Assembly (NCBI RefSeq): GCF_006337165.1
Contig: NZ_CP040896.1
Location: forward strand, 3,410,001 to 3,474,000
Origin: Hymenobacter jejuensis
Lineage (GTDB): Bacteria > Bacteroidota > Bacteroidia > Cytophagales > Hymenobacteraceae
DNA: 64,000 nucleotides
Reading direction: 5' to 3'
This document shows, piece after piece, positions 16,695 through 25,608 of the stretch. Position numbers and translations under genes: made by a program. Every line of letters starts with the position of its first letter. The first letter of the stretch is position 1. The notes below the pieces were generated by a model. The model was not told the DNA's origin, ran no database searches, and worked only from the letters and a program-made list of their open reading frames with translations.

Positions 16695-18707
16695 ATGAAC
16701 AAAGCCTCTTTGCTCGGCCTCTTCCTGAGTGCCGCGGCGCCGTTGTTGCCTAATCTGGCAACGGCCCAAATCACCCCAGCTGCCGCCTCCAATTACGACG
16801 CGCACACGTTGTTTTCGCCACTGTTTCTGAACGAGCCCGGCACAGCCACCCGCACTGCCGGGGGCCAACCGGGCGCGGCGTACTGGCAAAACTCGGCCGA
16901 TTACAAAATCAACGCGACGCTGGATGAAAAGCAGAAGTCCGTGCGCGCCGACGTGGACATTACCTACACCAACCGCAGCCCTGATCGGCTGCCGTTTGTG
17001 TGGCTCCAACTCGATCAGAATCTGTTTAAAGCCAACTCCCGGGGCTCCGCCGCAACGCCCGTGCAAGGCGCTCGCAACGGCTCGCGCTTTGGCAGCTCGG
17101 CGGCCGGTTTTCAGGGCGGCGACAGCATTCGGACGGTGAATATTGAACTGCACGGCAAAAAGACGAAGGCCGATTACCGCATCACCGACACGCGCATGCA
17201 GATTCGGTTGCCCGAAGCCCTGAAGCCCAACGGCGATCAGCTGCACATTCGCATCGCGTATTCCTTCAACATTCCGGAGTACGGCTCCGACCGCCTGGGC
17301 CGCAAAATGACCCAGAACGGCGAGATCTTCGAAGTGGCGCAGTGGTATCCGCGTATGGCCGTCTACGACGACATAGAAGGCTGGAATACACTGCCTTACC
17401 TCGGTGCCGGCGAGTTTTACCTCGAGTACGGCAACTTCGATTACACCCTCAACGTGCCCGCCAACTTCTTGGTGGGCGGCTCCGGCGAATTAGTAAACCC
17501 GGCTGAAGTGCTCACCAGCGAGCAGCAGCGCCGCCTGGCCAAAGCCGCCACCAGCAACCAGACTGTGCTCATTCGCACGCCCGCCGAAGTAACGCAGCGC
17601 GGGTCGCGGCCGACGGGCAAAAACGGGCGCCTGACTTGGCATTTTCGCTGCAAACAGGCCCGCGACGTGGCCTGGGGCGCATCGGCAGCTTTTGTGTGGG
17701 ACGCGGCCAAAATGAATCTGCCCAGCGGCCGTAAGGCGTTGGCCATGTCGATGTACCCCACGGAAGTAGCCCGCGATACGGCCTGGAATCGCTCGACGGA
17801 ATACGTCAAGAACAGCATCGAATACAACTCGCGCCAGTGGTACGAATACACCTACCCGGTGGCCACCAACATTGCCGGCATCGTGGGCGGCATGGAGTAT
17901 CCGGGCATCGTGTTTTGCGGGCAGGACGCCTCGAAAGGCTCGTTGTGGAGCGTAACCGACCACGAGTTTGGGCACAACTGGTTTCCGATGATTGTGGGCT
18001 CCAACGAGCGCAAGTACCCGTGGATGGATGAAGGCTTCAATACCTTTATTAACATTCTGTCTACCAAGAACTTCCACCAGGGCGAGTACAAGCCTACCGA
18101 TGACAAGCCGGCCTACGTGCTCGGCAGCATCCTGAGCCCGACCACCGACGTGCCCTTCACCGTGCCCGACGTGACGCAGGCGCGCAACCTGGGGTTTGCG
18201 GCGTATTCCAAGACGGGTTTTGGCCTGTATCTGCTGCGCGAAACCATCCTGGGACCCGACCGCTTCGACTACGCGTTCCGCACCTACATCAAGCGCTGGG
18301 CGTTTAAGCACCCGCAGCCGCACGACTTTTTCCGGACGATGAACGAGGCCTTGGGCGAAGACCTGACGTGGTTTTGGCGCGAGTGGTTCTACGAAAACTG
18401 GAAGCTCGACCAAGCCGTCCAGACCGTGGAATACGTGAACCAGGACCCCACGAAAGGCGCCCTCATTACCATCGAAAACCGCGAGAAAGCCGCCATGCCC
18501 GTGATTGTGGAAGTGCGCGAAACCAACGGCAAAACCAGCCGCACGACCCTGCCCGTGGAAATATGGCAGCGCGGCGACACCTGGACGTTCCGCTACAATT
18601 CCACCTCGCCGCTGGCTTTCGTCATCCTCAATCCCGACAACGCCATGCCCGACGTCAACCTCTACAATAACATCTGGCGTCCGCTCCAACTGCCCGATGG
18701 TAAATAG
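16695..18707 (+). CDS. M1 family metallopeptidase
   Basis: A 670-residue exported zinc aminopeptidase-like protein. The start at 16695 opens a signal peptide ([18 protein letters not shown], cleavage after ATAQ). A beta-rich N-terminal domain leads to the catalytic domain, with GGMEYPG (the exopeptidase motif position), the zinc-binding HEFGHNW and, 18 residues on, the third ligand Glu in [10 protein letters not shown] helical C-terminal part follows. The enzyme should trim peptides in the periplasm; substrate range is unknown. It is monocistronic, with a plausible promoter just upstream and an AT-rich element and hairpin just downstream. Confidence 0.93.
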   Translation: MNKASLLGLFLSAAAPLLPNLATAQITPAAASNYDAHTLFSPLFLNEPGTATRTAGGQPGAAYWQNSADYKINATLDEKQKSVRADVDITYTNRSPDRLPFVWLQLDQNLFKANSRGSAATPVQGARNGSRFGSSAAGFQGGDSIRTVNIELHGKKTKADYRITDTRMQIRLPEALKPNGDQLHIRIAYSFNIPEYGSDRLGRKMTQNGEIFEVAQWYPRMAVYDDIEGWNTLPYLGAGEFYLEYGNFDYTLNVPANFLVGGSGELVNPAEVLTSEQQRRLAKAATSNQTVLIRTPAEVTQRGSRPTGKNGRLTWHFRCKQARDVAWGASAAFVWDAAKMNLPSGRKALAMSMYPTEVARDTAWNRSTEYVKNSIEYNSRQWYEYTYPVATNIAGIVGGMEYPGIVFCGQDASKGSLWSVTDHEFGHNWFPMIVGSNERKYPWMDEGFNTFINILSTKNFHQGEYKPTDDKPAYVLGSILSPTTDVPFTVPDVTQARNLGFAAYSKTGFGLYLLRETILGPDRFDYAFRTYIKRWAFKHPQPHDFFRTMNEALGEDLTWFWREWFYENWKLDQAVQTVEYVNQDPTKGALITIENREKAAMPVIVEVRETNGKTSRTTLPVEIWQRGDTWTFRYNSTSPLAFVILNPDNAMPDVNLYNNIWRPLQLPDGK

Positions 18708-18712
18708 CTTTT

Positions 18713-18739
18713 GCAAGTAGCTTATAATCAATTATTTGC
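18713..18739 (+). repeat. AT-rich 27-bp element, copy 7
   Basis: GCAAGTAGCTTATAATCAA then TTATTTGC, five bases after the M1 peptidase stop. Flanking TTTTGCAA/TTTGCAAAA extends the inverted repeat. Confidence 0.72.
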
Positions 18740-18740
18740 A

Positions 18741-18775
18741 AAACAGCCTCGGCGCCATAAGCGTCGGGGCTGTTT
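18741..18775. terminator. hairpin after the M1 peptidase gene
   Basis: Fifteen-base arms AAACAGCCTCGGCGC and GCGTCGGGGCTGTTT, pairing with two G-T wobbles around loop CATAA. It lies between convergent genes; the T runs are short, so termination strength is uncertain. Confidence 0.65.
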
Positions 18776-18793
18776 CGTGTTTAGGCGGGTGAT

Positions 18794-19249
18794 TTAGTGA
18801 AATTTCCGCAGTCGATTTTTGCTCAATTCGTAGCTGATAATGGCGGGCACATAGAACGTTACGTCCGCCAGCGCTTTCGCCAGCAGAATGCCCCCCGAAA
18901 AACTGCCGAGCCAAAGCGGTAAGTAATACATCAGGGCCGGGCGAATGATGAAACTGTCGGCCAGCTCGGCCACGCCAAACTCGACGGCCAGCGCGCGTAC
19001 GTTCTTCAACAGCGTGTTTGTAGTGTACGGCTTGCCCAAGGCAAATCCTTGTTGGTGAGTACGATACACGTCACTTGCCAAAATGTAGCCGAAGTACGCC
19101 ACGTTGCCGCTCCAGGTGCCCGCCAGCGCCGCCGTTACGCGGCTGCCGGTGCCGTGCCACGCCAGCCACGCGGCCACCAGCGTCGCTAGCAGCGAGAGCG
19201 CTTCGGCCGGCAGATAGCGTTTGAGCCATTCCTTGATTTTGGGCTTCAT
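18794..19249 (-). CDS. uncharacterised multi-pass membrane protein
   Basis: A 151-residue protein with about four hydrophobic segments (about 17-32, 36-56, 105-120 and 122-138) and basic ends (MKPKIKEWLKRYLP and SKNRLRKFH). The soluble stretch between the second and third helices contains TLLKNVRALAVEFGVAELADS. I recognise no catalytic motif and cannot assign a family. It is divergent from the small-protein gene at 19397. Confidence 0.75.
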   Translation of the reverse strand: MKPKIKEWLKRYLPAEALSLLATLVAAWLAWHGTGSRVTAALAGTWSGNVAYFGYILASDVYRTHQQGFALGKPYTTNTLLKNVRALAVEFGVAELADSFIIRPALMYYLPLWLGSFSGGILLAKALADVTFYVPAIISYELSKNRLRKFH

Positions 19250-19282
19250 CTAAATCGGGGGAGTAGCAAGTGGTTGTTATAT

Positions 19283-19310
19283 GTAAGTATTTGATAATAA
19301 GCTATTTATA
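19283..19310 (+). repeat. AT-rich 27-bp element, copy 8
   Basis: GTAAGTATTTGATAATAAG then CTATTTATA, in the divergent spacer 87 bases upstream of the start at 19397. Confidence 0.75.
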
Positions 19311-19396
19311 TAAAATAGATTTTTGTGCGCTGTTCCCTCAACAACGCAGAGCTTTTTTACGGCGTACAGAGAACCTCAACCAAACTTCCTACCTCC

Positions 19397-19780
19397 ATGG
19401 CCGACCACTCCGAGAATCTCAACGACCACCTGTACGCAACCAACTTAGGCTTGGGCAGCATTCTCAGCAACGATACCTTCGCCCACGATCCAACTACGTT
19501 TATTGCTACCATCGACGGCTGGCTGCCCATGCTTCAGAACGCCGACAATGCTAAGTTGAAGGCCGCCGCTGCTGATTTACAGCAGCTTAAAGAGTACATG
19601 CGCAACGGCGACAAAACCCAGACGGGTGAAATGCTTCAGCGCCTGGGCGAACAGGCTTCGCGCGAGGCAAGCCACATTCATACGTGGGCCGGCGATCATC
19701 TGCACAACGGCATCGGCGACCAGCTGCGCCACTTGGGCCAGATCCTGATCATGGCTTCCGGTAATCTGAAGGTTTCGTAG
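19397..19780 (+). CDS. hypothetical helical protein, paralogue of the gene at 20002
   Basis: A 127-residue soluble, mostly helical protein from the ATG at 19397 (MADHSENLNDHLYATNL). I do not recognise a family. It shares a pattern with the protein encoded 222 bases downstream: GWLPMLQNADNAKLKAAAADL against GWIQILQDSDNVALTDIAHEL, then LKEYMRNGDKTQTGEMLQRLG against LQGYLRGGDRAQISSSLHTLG, and a final LRHLGQ/LHQLGQ. This suggests tandem duplication. It has no signal peptide or cysteines and is rich in Asp, Leu and His. It may be a small cytoplasmic stress or binding protein, but nothing shows which. Confidence 0.75.
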   Translation: MADHSENLNDHLYATNLGLGSILSNDTFAHDPTTFIATIDGWLPMLQNADNAKLKAAAADLQQLKEYMRNGDKTQTGEMLQRLGEQASREASHIHTWAGDHLHNGIGDQLRHLGQILIMASGNLKVS

Positions 19781-20001
19781 GGCGAGCTTATCACCACCGA
19801 GCGCCGATAAGATTTTGGCCTTTCGGGCCGAGCCATTCTAACCTGTAACGGACGACTTTCACGCTTGTCAGCATACGTCTGGCTGCGCGGTGGCTATGCC
19901 CGAAGTTTTTTTGCTGGGGATAATGTCGTTTCGCATCAACAAATAAGCGGGTAGGGGGTATAGAAGGAAGTACTTGCTTTCCACCCAAGCCCCTTGCTCT
20001 C

Positions 20002-20343
20002 ATGAATTCTTCAACTCCCACCGGCAGCGACCAGCTCAAGGCTACCCTAAGTGCGCTCAGTGGCGGCCTCGACGGCGCCGCTGCCGTGGCAGGCAGCAAC
20101 CTCGACGGCTGGATCCAGATTCTGCAAGACTCTGATAACGTTGCGCTTACCGATATCGCCCACGAGCTGGAAAACCTGCAAGGCTACCTCCGCGGCGGCG
20201 ATCGCGCCCAGATCAGCAGCTCCCTCCACACCTTAGGTCAGCACACGGCCAACGCCGCCAGTGCTGCCGAGGGTGATACCGTAGAGAAGCTCCACCAGCT
20301 AGGGCAAGCCCTTACCTCAGCGGCTAATCAACTGCGCTTCTAA
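20002..20343 (+). CDS. hypothetical helical protein, paralogue of the gene at 19397
   Basis: A 113-residue helical protein (MNSSTPTGSDQLKATL...) aligned over most of its length with the gene product upstream, with conserved LQ(N/D)xDN, a YxRxGD turn and LxxLGQ. The Ala/Gly content is high (GGLDGAAAVAGS near 21-32). No family was recognised. The stop codon lies within the left arm of a 25-bp inverted repeat, so the end of the coding sequence is part of a strong hairpin in the mRNA. Confidence 0.75.
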   Translation: MNSSTPTGSDQLKATLSALSGGLDGAAAVAGSNLDGWIQILQDSDNVALTDIAHELENLQGYLRGGDRAQISSSLHTLGQHTANAASAAEGDTVEKLHQLGQALTSAANQLRF

Positions 20344-20390
20344 CGACAAAGGGCCGGTGCTGCAAAGCATCGGCCCTTTGTCGTTAGAAG
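20337..20390 (+). terminator. long hairpin overlapping the stop codon
   Basis: Arms of 25 bp (20337-20361 and 20366-20390) with one G-T wobble and a GCAA loop. The TAA stop (20341-20343) is inside the left arm. There is no T tract, so it may stabilise the 3' end rather than terminate in the usual way. Confidence 0.65.
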
Positions 20391-20472
20391 GCTCATTACA
20401 AAGTGCTTATGTAGGAGAACTGCATTCACTTTTCCAAGCGTCTTGTAAGCGCTGACACGTTTTCAGGTGGTC

Positions 20473-20772
20473 TTAAGCACCTTTAGACGCCAGAATATCT
20501 ACCATTTCAATGGTCGGCGGAGACGAAAATAAGTCGTCGGCGCTGGCCATGAGCGCTGCCGCGACTTTGCCTCCGAGGTGGGCTTTACGGCCTGCTTCAT
20601 CGGGAAAGGTATCGAAGATGCCGAAAGTGCTGGGTCCGAGCTGGATGCCGTACCACGTAAGCGTAGCGGGCTCATCTTCTACCAACGGCAAGCCGCCGCG
20701 CAGAAACTCGGCAACGGCTTGTTCTTTTCCGGGCTTGGCTTCCAGCCGTACTAGCAATCCTACTTTGACCAT
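20473..20772 (-). CDS. ABM-fold (antibiotic biosynthesis monooxygenase) family protein
   Basis: A 99-residue single-domain protein. MVKVGLLVRLEAKPGKEQAVAEFL, then EPATLTWYGIQLGPSTFGIFDTF and DEAGRKAHLGGKVAAAL, follow the ferredoxin-like ABM pattern (strand, helix, strand, His in the AHL position). Relatives act as small quinol monooxygenases or bind small aromatic compounds; the substrate is unknown. It is monocistronic and cytoplasmic. Confidence 0.85.
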   Translation of the reverse strand: MVKVGLLVRLEAKPGKEQAVAEFLRGGLPLVEDEPATLTWYGIQLGPSTFGIFDTFPDEAGRKAHLGGKVAAALMASADDLFSSPPTIEMVDILASKGA

Positions 20773-20909
20773 GATGGTGGGGTTGAGGGTAAATGGTGTA
20801 ACAAGTAAGCCCGGCAGCTACTGAATTGTTTGTGCAGAGCTAGGCTCCAGCAGCAGGCTACGATAAGCCGCTTGTCGGCTAGTACTACCCAACCCGATGC
20901 ACCCATTCA

Positions 20910-20949
20910 AGCAAAAACGGCACTCCTGCTGAGGAGTGCCGTTTTTGCT
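20910..20949 (-). terminator. terminator of the gamma-glutamyltransferase gene
   Basis: A perfect 18-bp stem AGCAAAAACGGCACTCCT with loop GCTG, 23 bases downstream of the stop at 20972. Confidence 0.85.
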
Positions 20950-20971
20950 TTGCAAGTGCTCGATTACCCGA

Positions 20972-22723
20972 TTAATAACCTCTTGTGGTGTCGTCGCCGC
21001 GTGGATCGGCACCGCCTTCCAAGCGGCCGTCGGGCAGCACTCGGATTTCTTCCATGCGTCCCCACTTACCGCCCGGATTGATGGTATAGCCGCGACGGCG
21101 AAGCGTATCGGCGGCGGCGGGGAGCAGCGCCTTTTCCTCCGCGTCAATCTGATCGGGGAGCCACTGATGGTGCAAGCGCGGCGCGGCCACGGCCTGTTGG
21201 GCGTTCATGCCGTAGTCCAGGGTATTGATGATGCCTTGCAACACGCTGGTAATGATGGTACTACCGCCCGGCGTGCCAATGGCCATCTGAAGCTTGCCGT
21301 TTTTGGTCAGGAGCGCGGGCGTCATCGAAGACAGCATGCGCTTGCCCGGCGTAATGGCGTTGGCAACCCCACCTACCAAGCCGTAGGAGTTAGGGGTGCC
21401 GGGCTTGGAAGAAAAGTCATCCATCTCATTGTTAAGCAAAAAGCCTGCGCCGGCTACCACTACTTTGCTGCCGTATGCGCCGTTGAGCGTAGTCGTGCAC
21501 GACACGGCATTACCCTGGGCATCCACCACGTTGTAGTGGGTAGTCTGGTCGCTCTCGTAGCCCGGAAGGCCGCTGCCGGCCGTTACCTCTTTGCTGGGCG
21601 TGGCACGGCCATTGGCATGTATAGTGCTCATCCTCTGGCGGTTGTATTTCGGGTTGAGGAGTTGGGCTACCGGCACCCGGCCAAAGTCGGGATCGCCGAG
21701 GTAGGTGGCGCGGTCGGCGTACACGCGGCGTTCGGCCTCGGTCAGCCAATGCACCGCCTGCGGCGAATGCCAGCCTGCTTTGCCCAAATCGTAAGGCTCC
21801 AGCATTTGCAGCATTTGCAGCAGGGCCACGCCGCCACTGCTGGGCGGCGGAAACGTGAGCACGTCGTAGCCACGGTACTGGCCGTGCAGCGGCGTGCGCC
21901 ATTTGGCCTGATAACCCTGGAGATCCTGCTTGGTAATCAACCCGTTGCCGCGCTTCATCTCGGCCACGATCAGCGTAGCGGTTTCGCCTTCGTAAAAGCC
22001 CGCCCGGCCTTTGTCGCGGATGCGCTGCAAGGTGCGGGCGAGGTCGGGGTATTGTACCACATCACCTTCCTGCCACGGCCGGGTTTCGCCATCGGCCCGC
22101 ACGTAAGCCGGGGCTACGCTGGCATTGTACTTGACGAACTCGGGACGAACGCGGTTGAAGCCGGCGGCTTCTTTGGCGGTGAGGCGCACGCCCCGAGCGG
22201 CCAGGTCGAGGGCGGGCTGCACGAGGTCGGCCCAGGGGAGTTTGCCCAGTTTTTTATGCACGACTTCCATGCCCGCCACAGTGCCGGGGATGCCCACCGC
22301 CAAATGACCGGCGGTGCTCCGTCCTGCAATCACATTACCCTGCGCATCGAGATACATGTCGCGAGTAGCTGCGGCGGGCGCTGTTTCGCGGAAATCAAGC
22401 GCGCCCTCGGTGCCGTCGGCGCCGCGGTAGAGCAAGAAACCGCCGCCGCCGATGTTGCCGGCCACGGGGAAGCACACGGCCAGCGCAAACTGCACGGCCA
22501 CGGCCGCGTCGTAGGCGTTGCCGCCTTTCTGCAAAATTTCCAGCCCAATTCGCGAAGCCTCGGGATGTGCCGAGATGACCATGGCCTTGGTGGCCGTAAC
22601 AGGAGCCGCCGCAGTGGGTGGCGTAGCCGCCAGAACGGCCGCGGCCTCGGGCACAGCCGTACGCGTAGCCGTAGTACAAGAGAGCAGCGCAGCGAGCGCT
22701 ACGGGGTAAAAACGAACCTTCAT
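20972..22723 (-). CDS. ggt: gamma-glutamyltransferase lipoprotein
   Basis: About 583 residues from the start at 22723 (MKVRFYPVALAALLSC), giving a lipoprotein signal with Cys at 16. The enzyme is an N-terminal nucleophile hydrolase that splits itself: the large part has AMVISAHPEASRIGLEILQKGGNAYDAAVA and GGGGFLLY, and the small subunit begins at the catalytic Thr in TTHYNVVD. Then come the GAYGS loop, GKRMLSSMTPALL and GTPGGSTIITSVLQ. It releases or transfers gamma-glutamyl groups, for example from glutathione, outside the cytoplasm. All expected motifs are present. It is monocistronic. Confidence 0.94.
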   Translation of the reverse strand: MKVRFYPVALAALLSCTTATRTAVPEAAAVLAATPPTAAAPVTATKAMVISAHPEASRIGLEILQKGGNAYDAAVAVQFALAVCFPVAGNIGGGGFLLYRGADGTEGALDFRETAPAAATRDMYLDAQGNVIAGRSTAGHLAVGIPGTVAGMEVVHKKLGKLPWADLVQPALDLAARGVRLTAKEAAGFNRVRPEFVKYNASVAPAYVRADGETRPWQEGDVVQYPDLARTLQRIRDKGRAGFYEGETATLIVAEMKRGNGLITKQDLQGYQAKWRTPLHGQYRGYDVLTFPPPSSGGVALLQMLQMLEPYDLGKAGWHSPQAVHWLTEAERRVYADRATYLGDPDFGRVPVAQLLNPKYNRQRMSTIHANGRATPSKEVTAGSGLPGYESDQTTHYNVVDAQGNAVSCTTTLNGAYGSKVVVAGAGFLLNNEMDDFSSKPGTPNSYGLVGGVANAITPGKRMLSSMTPALLTKNGKLQMAIGTPGGSTIITSVLQGIINTLDYGMNAQQAVAAPRLHHQWLPDQIDAEEKALLPAAADTLRRRGYTINPGGKWGRMEEIRVLPDGRLEGGADPRGDDTTRGY

Positions 22724-22853
22724 AGGGGTGAAGATAGCCGACAAAGCGGCAATTGCGTTGGAAGAGGTCTTACTGATTTCGGTTATACTTTTGATTTGGT
22801 TCGTGCAATTTCGCTAACTACGTAGCTTTACCTTCGCTTCAACCTTCAACGCA

Positions 22854-24890
22854 ATGGAACCTACTGTATCTCCTTTCACGCCGGCGCTGCCCCTCGTCGA
22901 ACAAGACCCGTGGCTGGCGCCTTACGAACCGGTGCTGCTGGCCCGGCAACAGCGCCTCAAGCAGCGCCTCGAAGCCATTGCTCAGGAACATGGTTCACTG
23001 GCCAAATTTGCCACCGCCCACCAACGCCTAGGCCTGAACTACGATTCGCGCCGCAAAGGGTATTGGTACCGCGAGTGGGCACCGGCCGCGCAGGCCCTGT
23101 CGCTGGTCGGGGACTTCAACGGCTGGGACCGCCAAGCGACGCCGCTCCAAAAAGGCGCTGATGGCGTGTGGGAGGTGTTTTTGCCCGACAAACAGTACCG
23201 CGACGTGCTCACCCACGGCAGCCACTACAAAGTACACGTCGTGACGGCGAAAGGAGCCAAAGACCGCTTGCCGGCCACGTTGCGCCGCGCCGTGCAAAAC
23301 GACCAAACCAAAGATTTTTCGGGCCAGGTCTGGCGCCCCGAAACGCCGTTCATATGGACGGATCAGAAGTTTCGGGTGCAGAACTACGTGCGGGAACCCT
23401 TCATCTACGAATGCCACGTCGGCATGGCTACCGAAGAAGCGCGGATCGGCACGTACGTAGAATTCGCCGAAAACGTGCTCCCGCGGGTGCAGGCGCTGGG
23501 CTACAACTGCATCCAGCTGATGGCCGTGATGGAGCATCCGTATTACGGGTCGTTTGGGTACCACGTAGCCAACTTTTTTGGGGTGTCGTCGCGATTCGGT
23601 ACACCCGAAGAGCTCAAGCATCTGGTAAATGAGGCACACAGCCGCGGCATTGCGGTGCTTCTGGATGTAGTTCATTCTCACGCCGTTAAGAACGAAGCCG
23701 AAGGCTTAGCCGACTTCGATGGCTCGGGCGGGCAGTATTTTCACGAAGGCGGGCGGGGCAATCATCCTGGCTGGGATTCCAAGCTATTTGACTACGGCAA
23801 GCCCGAGGTGCAGCAGTTTTTGCTGTCCAACCTGCGCTACTGGCTCGAAGAGTTTCACTTCGACGGCTTCCGCTTCGACGGTGTCACGTCGATGCTGTAC
23901 CACCACCACGGCGAGGGCACTGCTTTCTCAAATTACGACCAATACTTTGGCCCTGAGGTAGATGACGATGCCATTCTGTATCTGCAACTGGCTACTACGC
24001 TGGTGCACGAGCTGCGCCGCGGGGCGTTGCTCATCGCCGAAGACATGAGCGGTATGCCCGGCTTGTGCCGCCCGGTGGCCGAAGGCGGCGTCGGGTTTGA
24101 CTACCGATTGGGCATGGGCATTCCGGATTTCTGGATCAAGCTGCTCAAGCACACCCGCGACGAAAACTGGAACTTGGGCGAACTCTGGTACACGCTCACC
24201 AACCGCCGAACCGGTGAAAAAACCGTCGCCTACGCCGAATCGCACGACCAGGCGTTGGTCGGTGATAAAACCTTGTCGCACTGGTTGATAGATGCCGACA
24301 TCTACACCCACATGCAGCGCAACGACCCCAGCCCGGTGGTGGCGCGGGGCATTGCGCTGCACAAAATGATTCGGTTGGTGACGCTGGCCCTGGGCGGCGA
24401 GGCATACCTGAACTTTATCGGCAACGAGTTTGGCCACCCCGAATGGGTCGATTTCCCGCGGGAGGGCAACAACTGGAGCCACCACTATGCCCGGAGGCAG
24501 TGGTCATTGGCCGACAACCCCGACTTGAAATACCAATGCTTGCTCGCCTTCGACAAAGCCATGGTGCTGATGGCGCGGCAGCGGCGCCTGCTCGCGGCCC
24601 CTCATGCGCACCAGTTGAACATGGACACCAACAACCAAGTGCTCATTTTCGAGCGCGCTGGCCTGATTTTCATCTTCAACTTCCATGTCGATCGGAGCAT
24701 TCCGGACTACCGCTTCTTTGTGCCCCACCCCGGCCGCTACCGCATCATCCTCAACTCCGACGACTCGGCCTTCGATGGCTTCAACCGCGTCGACTCCACC
24801 CTGACCTACGATACCTTCGTCGAAGACGAAGTCAACAAGCTGAGCCTCTACATTACCAGCCGTACGGCATTGGTGCTCTCCTTGGGATAA
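22854..24890 (+). CDS. glgB: 1,4-alpha-glucan branching enzyme, eukaryote-like type
   Basis: A 678-residue GH13 enzyme that makes alpha-1,6 branches in glycogen. An N-terminal CBM48 (YWYREWAPAAQALSLVGDFNGW, about 65-85) precedes the catalytic barrel: VLLDVVHSHAVKN, GFRFDGVTSMLYHHHG (nucleophile Asp), LLIAEDMSGMPG (acid/base Glu) and AESHDQALVGDKT. LNFIGNEFGHPEWVDFPREG and a C-terminal beta domain (DSTLTYDTF) are as in plant and animal branching enzymes rather than the classic bacterial GlgB. It forms part of an alpha-glucan region, with GH13, GH31 and a partial GT-B protein nearby. The stop codon is the first triplet of an AT-rich element, followed by a strong hairpin. Confidence 0.95.
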   Translation: MEPTVSPFTPALPLVEQDPWLAPYEPVLLARQQRLKQRLEAIAQEHGSLAKFATAHQRLGLNYDSRRKGYWYREWAPAAQALSLVGDFNGWDRQATPLQKGADGVWEVFLPDKQYRDVLTHGSHYKVHVVTAKGAKDRLPATLRRAVQNDQTKDFSGQVWRPETPFIWTDQKFRVQNYVREPFIYECHVGMATEEARIGTYVEFAENVLPRVQALGYNCIQLMAVMEHPYYGSFGYHVANFFGVSSRFGTPEELKHLVNEAHSRGIAVLLDVVHSHAVKNEAEGLADFDGSGGQYFHEGGRGNHPGWDSKLFDYGKPEVQQFLLSNLRYWLEEFHFDGFRFDGVTSMLYHHHGEGTAFSNYDQYFGPEVDDDAILYLQLATTLVHELRRGALLIAEDMSGMPGLCRPVAEGGVGFDYRLGMGIPDFWIKLLKHTRDENWNLGELWYTLTNRRTGEKTVAYAESHDQALVGDKTLSHWLIDADIYTHMQRNDPSPVVARGIALHKMIRLVTLALGGEAYLNFIGNEFGHPEWVDFPREGNNWSHHYARRQWSLADNPDLKYQCLLAFDKAMVLMARQRRLLAAPHAHQLNMDTNNQVLIFERAGLIFIFNFHVDRSIPDYRFFVPHPGRYRIILNSDDSAFDGFNRVDSTLTYDTFVEDEVNKLSLYITSRTALVLSLG

Positions 24891-24913
24891 CTAATTGTTA
24901 ATAAAGTACTTAC
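24888..24913 (-). repeat. AT-rich 27-bp element, copy 9
   Basis: On the minus strand: GTAAGTACTTTATTAACAA then TTAGTTA. It begins with the branching-enzyme stop TAA and ends where the hairpin begins. Confidence 0.72.
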
Positions 24914-24971
24914 AAAACAAAGGTGGGCGGCTTCCCTTGATTCTAGGGAAGCCGCCCACCTTTGTTTTGTA
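24911..24971. terminator. bidirectional terminator, branching enzyme / YdeI-like gene
   Basis: Perfect 27-bp arms (24911-24937 and 24945-24971; TACAAAACAAAGGTGGGCGG...) with a 7-base loop, between convergent genes with stops at 24890 and 24992. Confidence 0.85.
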
Positions 24972-24991
24972 AACTATTTGTAAACCAGAAC

Positions 24992-25465
24992 TTAGCTCAG
25001 TTTGCGTCCTTCAGCAACGAGGTTGATCGCCTCTTGGATGCGTTTGAAACGGGCTTCTGGCTTTTTGGCGCGGCTAATCCAGAGGGCGAATTTCTGCCGC
25101 TGGTTGTAGGCCAATTGGTCAAACTTGGTGCGCAGACCGGCTTTGTCGAGGGCGCGGGCCAGATCTTCGGGCACTTCGATGGCGCTTTCCTCGGTGTCGG
25201 GAGCCAGCACGACGTGCACCGTTTCACCCCAGGTTTTGCCAATCGTGTTGCGGATTTGCTTGCGGATGGTCAGGATGTGCTCGCCGTCGGCGGCAGGAGT
25301 GAGGGGCAAACGAAAAGGAAAGCCATCGATGGTGCCGCGTACGTGCAGCAAGCCGCGCTGTCCATACACGTCAGGCACGCTAAACGGCACCGTTAAAAAC
25401 ACACCTCCATCCGCGTTGTGCAGTTCGAGGGGCGCGTCAAACGCTTGTTCTTGGGAATCAGACAT
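24992..25465 (-). CDS. DUF1905 / YdeI-OmdA family protein
   Basis: A 157-residue cytoplasmic protein. The first part is a DUF1905 domain (about 15-95): VPFSVPDVYG, LHVRGTIDGFPFRLPLTP, HILTIRKQIRNTIGKTWGETV. The second is the YdeI/OmpD-associated region: VPEDLARALDKAGLRTKFDQL, then YNQRQKFALWISRAKKPEARFKRI, with the basic helix typical of these proteins. The biochemical role of the family is not established. It is convergent with the branching-enzyme gene. Confidence 0.88.
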   Translation of the reverse strand: MSDSQEQAFDAPLELHNADGGVFLTVPFSVPDVYGQRGLLHVRGTIDGFPFRLPLTPAADGEHILTIRKQIRNTIGKTWGETVHVVLAPDTEESAIEVPEDLARALDKAGLRTKFDQLAYNQRQKFALWISRAKKPEARFKRIQEAINLVAEGRKLS

Positions 25466-25580
25466 AAAAGCGAAAAGCAGAAATCAGCTGGCAAGGCAAT
25501 AAGGCACTTGAGCGCCGAAGGTAACGCCTTTCCGCGGCGTTCGCTGCGCCGTGGGGTGCGCCTAAAAGCCGATCTAGGGG

Positions 25581-25608
25581 GTAAGTGCTTGATCTATAAT
25601 TAGATACC
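25581..25608 (+). repeat. AT-rich 27-bp element, copy 10
   Basis: GTAAGTGCTTGATCTATAATT then AGATACC. The stop codon of the minus-strand gene (25600-25602) is inside it. Its minus-strand end TATCTAATTATA matches the copy at 54361. Confidence 0.65.

Noticed and set aside
17490..18731. 413-codon open frame opposite the M1 peptidase gene
   Set aside because: Antisense shadow of the conserved zinc-peptidase domain.
20936..22825. 629-codon open frame on the plus strand opposite ggt
   Set aside because: Antisense to a full-length gamma-glutamyltransferase with all motifs; the shadow protein has no family features.
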